Positions 14,691 through 21,828 of a stretch of 28,628 nt of DNA are shown here, piece by piece. Within the stretch, counting starts at the first letter, position 1. Every line of letters starts with the position of its first letter. Under the pieces are notes generated by a model. The model ran no database searches. It saw nothing but the letters and a program-made list of their open reading frames with translations, and was not told where the DNA came from. The stretch comes from Spirochaetia bacterium (GTDB lineage: Bacteria; Spirochaetota; Spirochaetia; Sphaerochaetales; Sphaerochaetaceae): contig CAAGIP010000112.1 of NCBI GenBank assembly GCA_900769955.1, forward strand, positions 1 to 28,628, in the 5' to 3' direction. The translations under genes and the position numbers were made by a program.

Positions 14691-15262
14691 AGAGTGAGTA
14701 CCGTTCATCGATAAGGTCGAAGATGCTGATCAGGAACGCTCTGCTGTCCCTGATGGCTGAAAAGCCGTTTGATAAGATCACGATCACGGATATCGTCAAC
14801 CGTGCCGACATAAACAGGGGTACGTTCTATGCCCACTTTAAAAACACAACTGAAGTTCTGGAAAAGATTCAGAGCGATGCGGTCGGGGAAGTGAGACGTA
14901 TCTTCGAATCGATGGATTACAGGACATTCTTCAATAACAGTGAGGAAGTGCTCACACAGATATCGGACTTTCTGAAAAAGGATTTTGAGTACTATAAGAT
15001 GCTCATCATGATCGATGGCGGAAAGGGCTTTCTTGCATCGTGGAAGGACAGCCTTGTGGGATTCTTCTCCGGTATGTCGTTCCTGTCGACAAAGCCGGGG
15101 GAAGAAAGCAATGAGTGCTATGCCGCGATCAACTTCGTCATCAACGGACTTGCGGACACATACCTCGACATTCTCATGGGAAAGTCGAGGATAACGCTGG
15201 ATGAGGCACCTGCCTATCTTTCAAGAATAGTCAGGAGGGTGATGTCGCCTTATCTTTCCTAA
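14687..15262 (+). CDS. TetR/AcrR-family transcriptional regulator
   Basis: This 191-residue regulator has the TetR HTH at about 12-60, including K-I-T-I-T-D-I-V-N-R-A-D-I-N-R-G-T-F-Y-A-H-F, and a C-terminal ligand/dimer domain that resembles the TetR_C_8 group of small regulators. The start is TTG at 14687, overlapping the HAD stop as TTGA, so the gene is read only in this frame and coupled to its upstream neighbour. It closes the ilvA-HAD-tetR operon. Its stop codon overlaps the stop of the convergent DnaJ gene, with no room for a terminator between them. The regulated genes and ligand are unknown. Confidence 0.9.
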   Translation: MKSEYRSSIRSKMLIRNALLSLMAEKPFDKITITDIVNRADINRGTFYAHFKNTTEVLEKIQSDAVGEVRRIFESMDYRTFFNNSEEVLTQISDFLKKDFEYYKMLIMIDGGKGFLASWKDSLVGFFSGMSFLSTKPGEESNECYAAINFVINGLADTYLDILMGKSRITLDEAPAYLSRIVRRVMSPYLS

Positions 15263-15840
15263 CAGCAGAAGAAGCAGCAGAAGCGTGCCATTAAAAGTGA
15301 GAGGCAGAATGATCCCAGTCCTCCTGAGTATACCCTTCCGTAGCTCCTGTTCTGTTCCTGGTAGGTGCTTCTGCCTGTTTCCAGATAGTTCAGCAGGTTG
15401 CTGTATTCCTGGTTGCCCGGATCCATCGAACACGCTTTCCTGGCATTGAGTGTTGCTTCGGTTGCATTTCCCAGGTTTGCATGGCAGATGGCTGCAAGGT
15501 AATACCATTTTGCATTTCTGTCCTTCTGTTCAAGCTGGGAGAGGGCGTTCAGCGCTTCACTGAATCTCCTGTAGCGGATATAGTTCTGTGCAGCCTGGAA
15601 AACAAGCGGTTCTTCGGCCGCTGAATCCTGATAGGATGTGCTTTCGAACGGATTGTAGCTGTTCTTTTTATTCATTATCTCGTCGTAGGCCGCATTGATC
15701 TCCTGCATCTTCTTCTCCGCCTCGGGGGAGTTTCCGGTGACGTCAGGGTGATACTGCTTCGCAAGCTTCTTGTAAGCCTTCTTTATTTCTTCTTCGCTCG
15801 AGTTCGGACTGACGCCCAGAACGCTGTAGGGATCTCTCAT
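15259..15840 (-). CDS. DnaJ-domain protein with TPR-like region and cysteine-rich tail
   Basis: This 193-residue protein has an N-terminal J domain (about 3-60) with the essential H-P-D at 31-33, which stimulates Hsp70 ATPase. A helical repeat region like a TPR follows (about 85-155). It ends in a short hydrophobic, cysteine-rich tail, S-F-C-L-S-L-L-M-A-R-F-C-C-F-F-C-C (177-193), with five cysteines in the last 15 residues. There is no zinc-finger domain, so it is not classical DnaJ. The start overlaps the DUF5685 gene as ATGA. Similar J proteins with Cys tails occur in clostridia next to DUF5685 genes. The tail may bind metal or attach to the membrane; both are inferences. Confidence 0.9.
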   Translation of the reverse strand: MRDPYSVLGVSPNSSEEEIKKAYKKLAKQYHPDVTGNSPEAEKKMQEINAAYDEIMNKKNSYNPFESTSYQDSAAEEPLVFQAAQNYIRYRRFSEALNALSQLEQKDRNAKWYYLAAICHANLGNATEATLNARKACSMDPGNQEYSNLLNYLETGRSTYQEQNRSYGRVYSGGLGSFCLSLLMARFCCFFCC

Positions 15841-16661
15841 ATGCTCTTCTTCCTATCAAGGATCTCGTATCGGCTCCAGATGCCGCTGTAAATGATGTTC
15901 CTGAGGATCTCAAGATTGTCGTCAAGCGGCAGCCTTTCCAGACCGGCAGCGGCCTGGGACAGCGGCAGTTCAAGCAGTTCCTTCACCACTGCGCTGAAAT
16001 CATCCCTGGATGACATTGTCTTCAGCGGGTTGTAGTGCGAATGCTTAATGTCCTTTTTCAGGTCATCGGCCGCATCCATTATGTAGATGAATGAACCGAG
16101 TGCCTTTCCTATCGAGGTGAGACTGTCATGGAATACATCCTCACGAGGTGCGAAAACTTCCTTCACCATGTCCCCTGAAAGGGCTGAAAGGGTATTCACA
16201 TCCTCTTCCCCGAGTTTTTCAATGGAGAGGATCTTCTGATATTTCGAGTTTACCGCATCGTACTGTCTGGGATACTTCTTCCTCAGTCCAATTGCAATGC
16301 TTTCCAGTGAAAGGAGTTTTTTGCTGTCCTTAAGAAGGTCGTTGTCGATGGACTTGTCCTTTAATGAGAAGTAGGACAGCAGAACCTGCATGTCACTGAC
16401 ATATTCCGTGAGCTCGTTCACGATGTATGCGTGCTTTCCCACAGGGTGCACGACACAGCGCTTCTCCTCTTTCCTGTCATTTGTGTTGTACAGGTCTGAA
16501 AGGAGCATGTAGAGAAAGGTCATGTCGTAGGAAAGCAGGGACATTCCGCGTTTTCCGTATTTCTTCTCAAGTCCGTCGCAGAGACCGCAGTAATATGCCC
16601 TGTACTTCTCCAGATCTTCTTTCGAAAGCTCCTTCCTGTTAACAGTCACATAGCCGAACAT
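15837..16661 (-). CDS. DUF5685 family protein
   Basis: This 274-residue protein of unknown function is recognised from its N-terminus: M-F-G-Y-V, then Y-R-A-Y-Y-C-G-L-C (C25, C28), Y-G-K-R, L-S-Y-D-M-T-F-L, and R-C-V-V-H-P (C69, H72). The cysteines and histidine could form a metal site. The rest is alpha-helical, with no signal peptide or clear membrane helix. The gene begins one base after the zinc-ribbon gene stop and overlaps the DnaJ gene by four bases, so the three are a tight minus-strand operon. The constant pairing with a J protein suggests a shared chaperone-linked role, but no function is known. Confidence 0.85.
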   Translation of the reverse strand: MFGYVTVNRKELSKEDLEKYRAYYCGLCDGLEKKYGKRGMSLLSYDMTFLYMLLSDLYNTNDRKEEKRCVVHPVGKHAYIVNELTEYVSDMQVLLSYFSLKDKSIDNDLLKDSKKLLSLESIAIGLRKKYPRQYDAVNSKYQKILSIEKLGEEDVNTLSALSGDMVKEVFAPREDVFHDSLTSIGKALGSFIYIMDAADDLKKDIKHSHYNPLKTMSSRDDFSAVVKELLELPLSQAAAGLERLPLDDNLEILRNIIYSGIWSRYEILDRKKSI

Positions 16662-16662
16662 A

Positions 16663-17100
16663 TCACGTCTTTCCTATGAACTTCTCTCCGCACTTGGGGC
16701 ATGTGATCCTGACCTTGCCCTTGCCGCGGGGAACGAAGCACGATGCACCGCACTTCGGGCAGTAGAACATCTCATGTGTTTTCAGCTTTTCCTTAAGAGC
16801 CTTCTTCTTTGCCTTCTCGGCTTCCTTAGCCTTCTTTCCGGCTGGGTCCCCGCTGAAGAGGTGCCTGAATTTATAGTTCTCCCTGCAGCGTTTGCTTTTG
16901 TCCTTTGAAAGGATCCTGAATATGCTCCCTGCCAGCGCAGCCACGCCCAAGCATGTGAGAATTGTCGTGACATATGGATAGGAGAATGCACCTGCGCCGA
17001 CTATAGCGATAAGGCCGACGACGGAGAGAAAGAGTGCAAGCTCATCGGCACCGTTTCTGTCCTTCAGGAAGTCTTCCATCATCTTCTGAAATCTGTTCAT
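16663..17100 (-). CDS. Membrane-anchored zinc-ribbon protein
   Basis: This 145-residue protein has two predicted transmembrane helices (about 21-40 and 43-63), a highly charged Lys/Glu/Ala linker (about 85-108) and a C-terminal zinc ribbon C114-P-K-C117 ... C134-P-K-C137, with P-R-G-K-G-K between the pairs. It should sit in the inner membrane with the ribbon in the cytosol. I chose the ATG at 17100 because a TTGACT/GATATT promoter ends exactly seven bases before it, which would make the message leaderless; an in-frame ATG at 17136 lies within the -35. It is the first gene of the cassette with DUF5685 and the J protein. The partner and role are unknown. Confidence 0.82.
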   Translation of the reverse strand: MNRFQKMMEDFLKDRNGADELALFLSVVGLIAIVGAGAFSYPYVTTILTCLGVAALAGSIFRILSKDKSKRCRENYKFRHLFSGDPAGKKAKEAEKAKKKALKEKLKTHEMFYCPKCGASCFVPRGKGKVRITCPKCGEKFIGKT

Positions 17101-17107
17101 GGTTTTA

Positions 17108-17136
17108 AATATCCGAAATAATGTTCCCTGAGTCAA
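17108..17136 (-). promoter_or_regulatory. Promoter of the zinc-ribbon/DUF5685/DnaJ cassette, probably leaderless
   Basis: On the minus strand: -35 TTGACT (17136-17131, five of six), 17-bp spacer, -10 GATATT (17113-17108, four of six), seven bases (TAAAACC), ATG at 17100. No Shine-Dalgarno is present. Confidence 0.65.
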
Positions 17137-17145
17137 GAAAAGTAT

Positions 17146-17163
17146 TATACTTTGCGGATGGAG
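17146..17163 (+). promoter_or_regulatory. -10 element and ribosome site of the small zinc-ribbon gene
   Basis: TATACT (17146-17151, five of six) with no convincing -35, followed by GGAG (17160-17163) ten bases before ATG 17174. The start near 17158 leaves a leader of about 16 bases. It overlaps the divergent promoter of the cassette. Confidence 0.45.
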
Positions 17164-17173
17164 ATTTCATGAA

Positions 17174-17383
17174 ATGGAAAAAAGAATGTATGTATGCCCA
17201 AAATGCGGGTGCACCCACTATGTAAGTGATACAATTCAGACGACAGGCGGGAACTTCTCAAAGCTTTTCGATGTGCAGAACAAGAAGTTCGTTACCGTTT
17301 CATGTGCTGAGTGCGGCTATACCGAGCTCTACAGGAAGAGCAATAACACAGCCATGGACATCCTTGATTTCTTCATGAACTGA
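17174..17383 (+). CDS. Small zinc-ribbon protein (DUF2082 / nucleic-acid-binding type)
   Basis: This 69-residue protein has two CxxC knuckles: C8-P-K-C11 and C44-A-E-C47, the latter in V-S-C-A-E-C-G-Y-T-E-L-Y. The second knuckle with its G-Y-T-E-x-Y tail matches the small zinc-ribbon family once annotated as nucleic-acid-binding (COG3478). It is cytosolic with no other domain. ATG 17174 has GGAG ten bases upstream; an out-of-frame ATG lies at 17169. A glycerophosphodiester phosphodiesterase gene follows 12 bases downstream, probably in the same transcript. Binding of nucleic acid is only suggested for the family. Confidence 0.85.
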   Translation: MEKRMYVCPKCGCTHYVSDTIQTTGGNFSKLFDVQNKKFVTVSCAECGYTELYRKSNNTAMDILDFFMN

Positions 17384-17395
17384 GGAGGGTGAAAC

Positions 17396-18127
17396 ATGAA
17401 GGTTCTGGCACACAGAGGCTTTTCGGGAGTTTATCCTGAAAACACGATGCTTTCATTTGAGAAGGCAGTAGAGGCGGGAGCTGACGGAATAGAGCTCGAT
17501 GTCCATCTCTCAAAGGATGGGGAAGTCATGATAATCCACGATGAGGCACTGAAGAGGACTGCAGGAGTGGATGGTGCCGTTTTTGACTATACAAGAAGCG
17601 AGCTTGAGAAAATCAGTGCGGGAAAGACCCAAAACGATGAGTTCGGCTTCACCCCGATTCCGTCTCTCGATGAGTATCTGTGCTTCATGGCTGATCACAG
17701 GGACATGGTAACGAACATAGAGCTGAAGACGGCACCGGTATACTATCCTGAGATCGAGGAGAAGACACTTGCACTTGTCAGGAAATATGACCTTGAGGAC
17801 AATATCATCTACTCATCGTTCAACTGGCTTTCCGTTCTTAAAATGAAGCAGCTCACGGAAAAAAGTGAGTTCGGACTTCTCTTTTCCGGTATGAGGCTTT
17901 ATCATCAGGCCCCTCTGCTGAGAGACCTGAAGCTGGATTACTTTCATCCTGACTTCAACGACCTTACCGATGAAATCGTATCTTCATTCCATGAGGGAGG
18001 AATAGGCCTCAATGTCTGGACCGTAAATGAGGTTAAGGACATTGAGAAGTGCATGAAATGGAATGTTAACAGCGTTATAACGAACTACCCTGACAGGGCG
18101 CTCACTGTTCGTTCAGCCACCTTGTGA
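17396..18127 (+). CDS. ugpQ: Glycerophosphodiester phosphodiesterase (cytosolic UgpQ type)
   Basis: This 243-residue enzyme splits glycerophosphodiesters from phospholipid turnover into glycerol-3-phosphate and an alcohol. Catalytic residues are visible: H6-R7 near the start in A-H-R-G-F-S, E-N-T at 15-17, E33-L-D35 in G-I-E-L-D-V-H, H48-D49, and the later N-I-E-L-K. There is no signal peptide, so it is the cytosolic form rather than the periplasmic GlpQ. A strong ribosome site (GAGGAGG) precedes the ATG. Its final 26 bases overlap the end of the convergent nitroreductase gene. No ugp transport genes are adjacent. Confidence 0.93.
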   Translation: MKVLAHRGFSGVYPENTMLSFEKAVEAGADGIELDVHLSKDGEVMIIHDEALKRTAGVDGAVFDYTRSELEKISAGKTQNDEFGFTPIPSLDEYLCFMADHRDMVTNIELKTAPVYYPEIEEKTLALVRKYDLEDNIIYSSFNWLSVLKMKQLTEKSEFGLLFSGMRLYHQAPLLRDLKLDYFHPDFNDLTDEIVSSFHEGGIGLNVWTVNEVKDIEKCMKWNVNSVITNYPDRALTVRSATL

Positions 18128-18884
18128 TGAAGACTTCGGCACTCCTGTTCATCTCTGCCATGAAGTCGGAAGTGTACTTCCTGTTATAGTAGTAGTCGGC
18201 AAGGGTGCCTTTGTTATCCAGGGGAAGGAGCTTCTTCTTTTCAAAGTACTCCTGATGCTTTGCATACTGACGGGCAAGATCATCAGATGTAAGGTCCCTA
18301 TAGCCGTTCTCCATGAACACCGATGTATCGGTATCGGGTCTGGGGGTGACGGCTTCCTTTTTATCCGAGAGGGGATAACCCATTATGAGCATGGCGGCAG
18401 GAATTGCATGGGCGGGCAGATCCAGAAGTTTCTGAAGACGTTCATAATTTTCGATGACATCCCCGATGTAGCATGAGCCGAGTCCAAGCGCTTCGGCTGC
18501 GATTACCGCATTCTGGGCCGCTATTATCGCATCCTGCATGCACAGATGCATGTCGCCGAGTCCTGCCTTTCTCATCGGTTTCGAGAATTTCTCCTCTGAG
18601 CGGGAGTACTCAAAATACTTTTCCCATTTATTGTTGTCGGCAAGGAAGAGCCATACGATGGGAGCGTTCTTTATCATCATCTGTGAATCACAGATCTCGG
18701 CAAGCTCCGCCTTCTTCTCCGGGTCATTCACCTCGATGATGGTGTACATCAGCATGTTTCCCGCAGTGGGAGCCCTGAGGGTAAGACGTTTGAGTTCGTC
18801 AAGAGTGGCTTTGTCAACACTTTCCTGCCTGAAGGCACGGCAGCTTCTTCTGGAATTAATGAGTTCAATTGTTTCTCTGTTCAT
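18102..18884 (-). CDS. Nitroreductase-family flavoprotein (NfsA/FRP-like)
   Basis: This 260-residue FMN-dependent oxidoreductase reduces nitro compounds, quinones or flavins with NAD(P)H. The N-terminal I-N-S-R-R-S-C-R-A-F (9-18) binds the FMN phosphate. R-A-P-T-A-G-N (37-43) and the mid-region A-A-E-A-L-G-L-G-S-C-Y-I-G-D are typical of the family, and an extended C-terminal region follows as in NfsA-type enzymes. The native substrate is unknown. Its -10 candidates lie only three to six bases before the start codon and no ribosome site is near, so the message may be leaderless. It is divergent from the zinc-regulator gene, sharing an 80-base intergenic region. Confidence 0.9.
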   Translation of the reverse strand: MNRETIELINSRRSCRAFRQESVDKATLDELKRLTLRAPTAGNMLMYTIIEVNDPEKKAELAEICDSQMMIKNAPIVWLFLADNNKWEKYFEYSRSEEKFSKPMRKAGLGDMHLCMQDAIIAAQNAVIAAEALGLGSCYIGDVIENYERLQKLLDLPAHAIPAAMLIMGYPLSDKKEAVTPRPDTDTSVFMENGYRDLTSDDLARQYAKHQEYFEKKKLLPLDNKGTLADYYYNRKYTSDFMAEMNRSAEVFITRWLNEQ

Positions 18885-18890
18885 GGGATT

Positions 18891-18920
18891 ATATTACTTT
18901 CATCCCCCGCATTTATCCAA
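18891..18920 (-). promoter_or_regulatory. Possible promoter of the nitroreductase gene
   Basis: On the minus strand: TTGGAT (18920-18915), 18-bp spacer, TAATAT (18896-18891), six bases, ATG 18884. A perfect TATAAT (18893-18888) overlaps but sits only three bases from the ATG. Which is used cannot be decided by eye. Confidence 0.4.
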
Positions 18921-18927
18921 GAGGCAG

Positions 18928-18955
18928 TTGACTAAAACCTTAAACTGAGAATAAT
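18928..18955 (+). promoter_or_regulatory. Promoter of the zur-znuACB operon
   Basis: -35 TTGACT (18928-18933), 16-bp spacer, -10 AATAAT (18950-18955), both five of six. The predicted start near 18962 leaves two or three bases before GTG 18965, with no ribosome site: again leaderless or nearly so. Confidence 0.65.
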
Positions 18956-18960
18956 TCTCA
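18946..18960 (+). promoter_or_regulatory. Fur/Zur-type operator (7-1-7 inverted repeat)
   Basis: TGAGAATAATTCTCA is a perfect 7-1-7 palindrome resembling the Bacillus Fur-family box TGATAATNATTATCA. It overlaps the -10 of the operon whose first gene encodes a Fur-family protein and whose other genes encode a metal importer, so zinc-dependent autorepression is likely. Confidence 0.8.
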
Positions 18961-18964
18961 TATT

Positions 18965-19339
18965 GTGTACATTACCAGACAGAAAGAAGAACTTATCGGA
19001 TACCTTAAGGAAAATAAGGAACCGAAAAGCGCGACAGAAATATCAGATGCCCTGAGTGACATAGGTAAAAGTACCGTATTCAGGCTGCTTCAGAACCTGG
19101 ACAGGGAAGGTCTTTTGCGTTCTTACAGTGAACACAGGACCAGGTATTATGTGTGGAAGGACCTGTCATGTCATGAGCATCTTCATGCCTCGTGCCGGAT
19201 GTGCGGGCGTTATGTTCACCTCGACCATGAGACAAGTGAGAAGATAGAGCGTCTCATGGAGGCGGAGGGTATGGTGCTTGATGAAGGATCTGTCATTCAG
19301 GCTCTCTGCACTCAGTGCAGGGAAAAGGGCGAAAAGTGA
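18965..19339 (+). CDS. zur: Fur-family metal regulator, probably Zur
   Basis: This 124-residue repressor has the Fur winged helix (about 8-62: A-T-E-I-S-D-A-L-S-D-I-G-K-S-T-V-F-R-L-L-Q-N-L), followed by H-E-H-L-H-A-S-C77-R-M-C80-G for the regulatory metal region. A second pair C115-T-Q-C118 completes the structural zinc site. It is shorter than usual, mainly at the N-terminus. The start is GTG 18965, set by the promoter and the palindrome at 18946-18960. It is fused by a GTGA overlap to a zinc-importer operon, so Zur is preferred over Fur or PerR. It would repress this operon when zinc is sufficient. Confidence 0.85.
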   Translation: MYITRQKEELIGYLKENKEPKSATEISDALSDIGKSTVFRLLQNLDREGLLRSYSEHRTRYYVWKDLSCHEHLHASCRMCGRYVHLDHETSEKIERLMEAEGMVLDEGSVIQALCTQCREKGEK

Positions 19340-20256
19340 AGAAAGCAGCATTAATTATCCTTGCCCTCCTGTTACTTGCTTCCTGTTCACAGACGGAAAG
19401 TGAAGACGGAAGGCTGAAGGTAACATGCACAAATTTTCCTGCCTGTGATGCGGCGCGTGCCGTATTCGCTGACAGGGCGGACATCAGGATGATACTGCCG
19501 TATGGAGGTGAGAGCCACTCCTATGAGCCTACGGGTGATGATGTGATAAGGATCATGGAAAGTGACCTTTTCATCCATTCCGGAGGGGAGAGTGAGTATT
19601 TTGCCCAAAGGATAATATCATCACTCGAGGGCGATGTCAGGACTTTTGCCCTTACCGAAAATGTCAGCGTTCTCTTTACCGAAAGTGATGAAGGCATCAT
19701 TCAGGCAGAGGAAGAAGAGGAGGGTGAGGTCTATGATGAACATGTCTGGACCGGCATTTCAAATGAGATCGACATCATCTCGAATCTCTGCGCCGTGGCT
19801 TGTGAAATGGATCCTGAAGGAAGTGCCTTTTACAGGGCAAATGCTGACTCGTACATAAGTGAACTGGAATCACTCAGGAGTGAATTTCATGAGATAGTCT
19901 CAGCTGCGAAGCGCAGGACAATAGTCGTTACGGACCGGTTCCCGCTTCTCTACTTTGTTTCAGAGTTCGGTCTTGACTACATTGCTGCATATCCCGGCTG
20001 TGCCGCGGAAACGGAAGTAAGCGCACGCACCGTTGCCCGCATAATCGACTATGTGAGGGAAAATGATGTTCCCGCGGTCCTTCATATGGAGCTTGCGAAT
20101 ACACTCCTGTCGGAGACTGTCAGCGATGAGACGGGGTGCAGGGTACTGGAATTCAGTTCCTGTCACAACGTACCTAAGCGGGAAGGGCTTGCCGGAGTGA
20201 CATACATTGATTTAATGAAACGCAATACGGAAGTACTCAAGGAGGCACTGAACTGA
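19336..20256 (+). CDS. znuA: Zinc ABC transporter binding lipoprotein (ZnuA/AdcA type)
   Basis: This 306-residue cluster A-I metal-binding protein starts at GTG 19336, overlapping the zur stop as GTGA. The lipobox L-L-A-S-C17 makes it a lipoprotein. Metal-ligand candidates are H61 in G-G-E-S-H-S-Y-E-P and H136 in D-E-H-V-W; between them lies an acidic loop of five consecutive Glu near 125-129, in the place of the usual His-rich loop. The third region reads T-D-R-F-P (199-203), where classical ZnuA has a histidine. The end S-C-H-N-V-P-K-R-E-G-L-A-G-V-T-Y matches a branch known to me from clostridia. Zinc rather than manganese is inferred from the Zur-type regulator. Confidence 0.88.
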   Translation: MKKAALIILALLLLASCSQTESEDGRLKVTCTNFPACDAARAVFADRADIRMILPYGGESHSYEPTGDDVIRIMESDLFIHSGGESEYFAQRIISSLEGDVRTFALTENVSVLFTESDEGIIQAEEEEEGEVYDEHVWTGISNEIDIISNLCAVACEMDPEGSAFYRANADSYISELESLRSEFHEIVSAAKRRTIVVTDRFPLLYFVSEFGLDYIAAYPGCAAETEVSARTVARIIDYVRENDVPAVLHMELANTLLSETVSDETGCRVLEFSSCHNVPKREGLAGVTYIDLMKRNTEVLKEALN

Positions 20257-20957
20257 AAGATCTCATTATCGGAAAGGACCTGACACTTGGCTATGAGGAT
20301 CAGGTGGTTGCAAAGGGACTGAATTTCACGGTCTCTGATGGTGATTACCTGTGCATACTCGGCGACAACGGAGCGGGCAAGTCAACTCTCGTGAAGGCAA
20401 TTCTCTCACTTCATGAACCGCTTTCAGGATCCCTGGAATTCGCTTTTTCCCGCTCTGAGATAGGATATCTTCCCCAGCGTACGGAAGTAAGACGCGACTT
20501 CCCGTCTTCCGTATGGGAAGTGGTACTTTCGGGTTGCGTGAATTCTCTGTCCCGCAGGTTCTTTTACAGTAAGCAGGACAGACTTACAGCAGAGGCCAAT
20601 CTGGAACGCATGGAGATAACCGATTTAAGGAAACAGACCTTCTCACATCTGTCGGGAGGACAGCAGCAGAGAGTTCTGCTGGCACGTGCCCTTTGTGCCG
20701 CAAAGAAGGTACTGCTTCTGGACGAACCTGTGGCAGGCCTTGACAGTCATACTTCATCGGAACTTTATCACCTTATAGACACACTTAATGAGGATGGCAT
20801 GACGGTCATAATGGTAACTCATGACGTGCACCCCGCACTCAACAGTGCGGGAAAGATTCTTCATCTCGGAAGAACATTTTTCTTCGGGCTCCGTGATGAG
20901 TACTTTGAAAGCGAGGTGGGAAAGAGATATCTGGAGGAGAGCGGACATCATGACTGA
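20253..20957 (+). CDS. znuC: Zinc ABC transporter ATPase, apparent CTG start
   Basis: This 234-residue ATPase powers zinc import with ZnuB. Walker A G-D-N-G-A-G-K-S-T is at 37-45, the signature L-S-G-G-Q at 133-137, Walker B L-L-L-D-E-P at 154-159, and the switch histidine H190 in V-T-H-D. No ATG, GTG or TTG lies at the expected N-terminus. The reading frame with homologous sequence (K-D-L-I-I-G-K-D-L-T-L-G-Y-E-D) begins at CTG 20253, which overlaps the znuA stop as CTGA and has a perfect AAGGAGG seven bases upstream. GTG 20304 is an in-frame alternative but would remove the first beta strand of the nucleotide-binding domain. Confidence 0.92.
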   Translation: MKDLIIGKDLTLGYEDQVVAKGLNFTVSDGDYLCILGDNGAGKSTLVKAILSLHEPLSGSLEFAFSRSEIGYLPQRTEVRRDFPSSVWEVVLSGCVNSLSRRFFYSKQDRLTAEANLERMEITDLRKQTFSHLSGGQQQRVLLARALCAAKKVLLLDEPVAGLDSHTSSELYHLIDTLNEDGMTVIMVTHDVHPALNSAGKILHLGRTFFFGLRDEYFESEVGKRYLEESGHHD

Positions 20958-21786
20958 GATGCTTTCATATTCATTCATGCAGAGGGCGGTGCTGGTAGGC
21001 CTGCTTGTGTCCCTCTGCTCATCACTGCTCGGAGTTTCCCTGGTTCTGAGACGGTTCTCGATGATAGGGGACGGGCTTTCCCATGTGGGTTTCGGAGCCC
21101 TGGCAATTGCCAGTGTGCTCTCCGTTTCCCCGCTTGTGTTCACGATTCCCGTTGTTGTCGTGGCTGCAGTGCTGCTTCTGAAGATCAATGACAGGAGCAG
21201 TGTTTCAAGTGACAGCGCGATTGCTCTGATATCATCATCGGCACTGGCCGTGGGTGTCATTGTCATAAGCTGGATTAAGGGGACAAATACGGACATAAAC
21301 AACTTCCTCTTCGGTTCGCTGCTTGCAGTGTCGAAGAGCGATGCCGTTTTTTCCGTAATCCTCTCCGTTGCGGTCCTGCTGACCTACATACTGCTCTACC
21401 CGAGACTCTATGCAGTGACCTTCGATCCCGTGTTCGCCAGGGCCGCATCCTTAAAGGCTGACAGGTACACGACACTTCTTGCAGTGCTCTCGGCACTGAC
21501 GATAGTGCTCGGAATGAGGATGCTGGGCTCCCTTCTCATCAGTGCCCTGATAATCTTTCCCTGTCTCAGTGCGGGAAGGGTGTTCACAACTTATAAAGGC
21601 GTGACGGTCGCATCCGCAGTCATTTCAGTTACCGCATTCATGATCGGAATTACCGGGAGTTTTGAACTGGGAACGCCTGTCGGTGCGTCCATAGTCGTCG
21701 TGCATCTGGCAATCTTCCTGATCCTCTCTCTTGTCAGCGTTATTAAGGAAGCTTTTATCAGGAGAAGACTGCTGTCTGAAAAGTGA
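20950..21786 (+). CDS. znuB: Zinc ABC transporter permease (ZnuB type)
   Basis: This 278-residue inner-membrane permease has about eight to nine hydrophobic helices and the family start M-Q-R-A-V-L-V-G-L-L-V-S-L-C-S-S-L-L-G (about 10-28). The stretch S-M-I-G-D-G-L-S-H-V-G-F-G (about 39-51) is a hallmark of ABC-3 metal permeases. The ATG at 20950 overlaps the znuC end by eight bases; a second ATG at 20959 is possible. GGAGGAG lies about 11 bases upstream of the first. It is the last gene of the operon, facing the convergent sulfatase gene. The hairpin that follows at 21794-21820 has its T-run on the opposite strand, so termination for this gene is not obvious. Confidence 0.93.
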   Translation: MTEMLSYSFMQRAVLVGLLVSLCSSLLGVSLVLRRFSMIGDGLSHVGFGALAIASVLSVSPLVFTIPVVVVAAVLLLKINDRSSVSSDSAIALISSSALAVGVIVISWIKGTNTDINNFLFGSLLAVSKSDAVFSVILSVAVLLTYILLYPRLYAVTFDPVFARAASLKADRYTTLLAVLSALTIVLGMRMLGSLLISALIIFPCLSAGRVFTTYKGVTVASAVISVTAFMIGITGSFELGTPVGASIVVVHLAIFLILSLVSVIKEAFIRRRLLSEK

Positions 21787-21788
21787 AG

Positions 21789-21820
21789 AAAAAACCTCAT
21801 TCCCGCACTTGGAATGAGGT
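21789..21820 (-). terminator. Terminator of the TRAP/sulfatase operon
   Basis: A perfect 10-bp stem (ACCTCATTCC with GGAATGAGGT, 21794-21803 and 21811-21820), loop of seven, followed on the minus strand by a run of T (21794-21789). It comes eight bases after the sulfatase stop on that strand. On the plus strand there is no T-run, so it serves znuB poorly. Confidence 0.85.
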
Positions 21821-21828
21821 CTGATGTG

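Noticed and set aside
21794..21820. Hairpin as terminator for znuB on the plus strand
   Set aside because: The stem is followed by CTGATG on the plus strand, without T-run; the run of T is on the minus strand.
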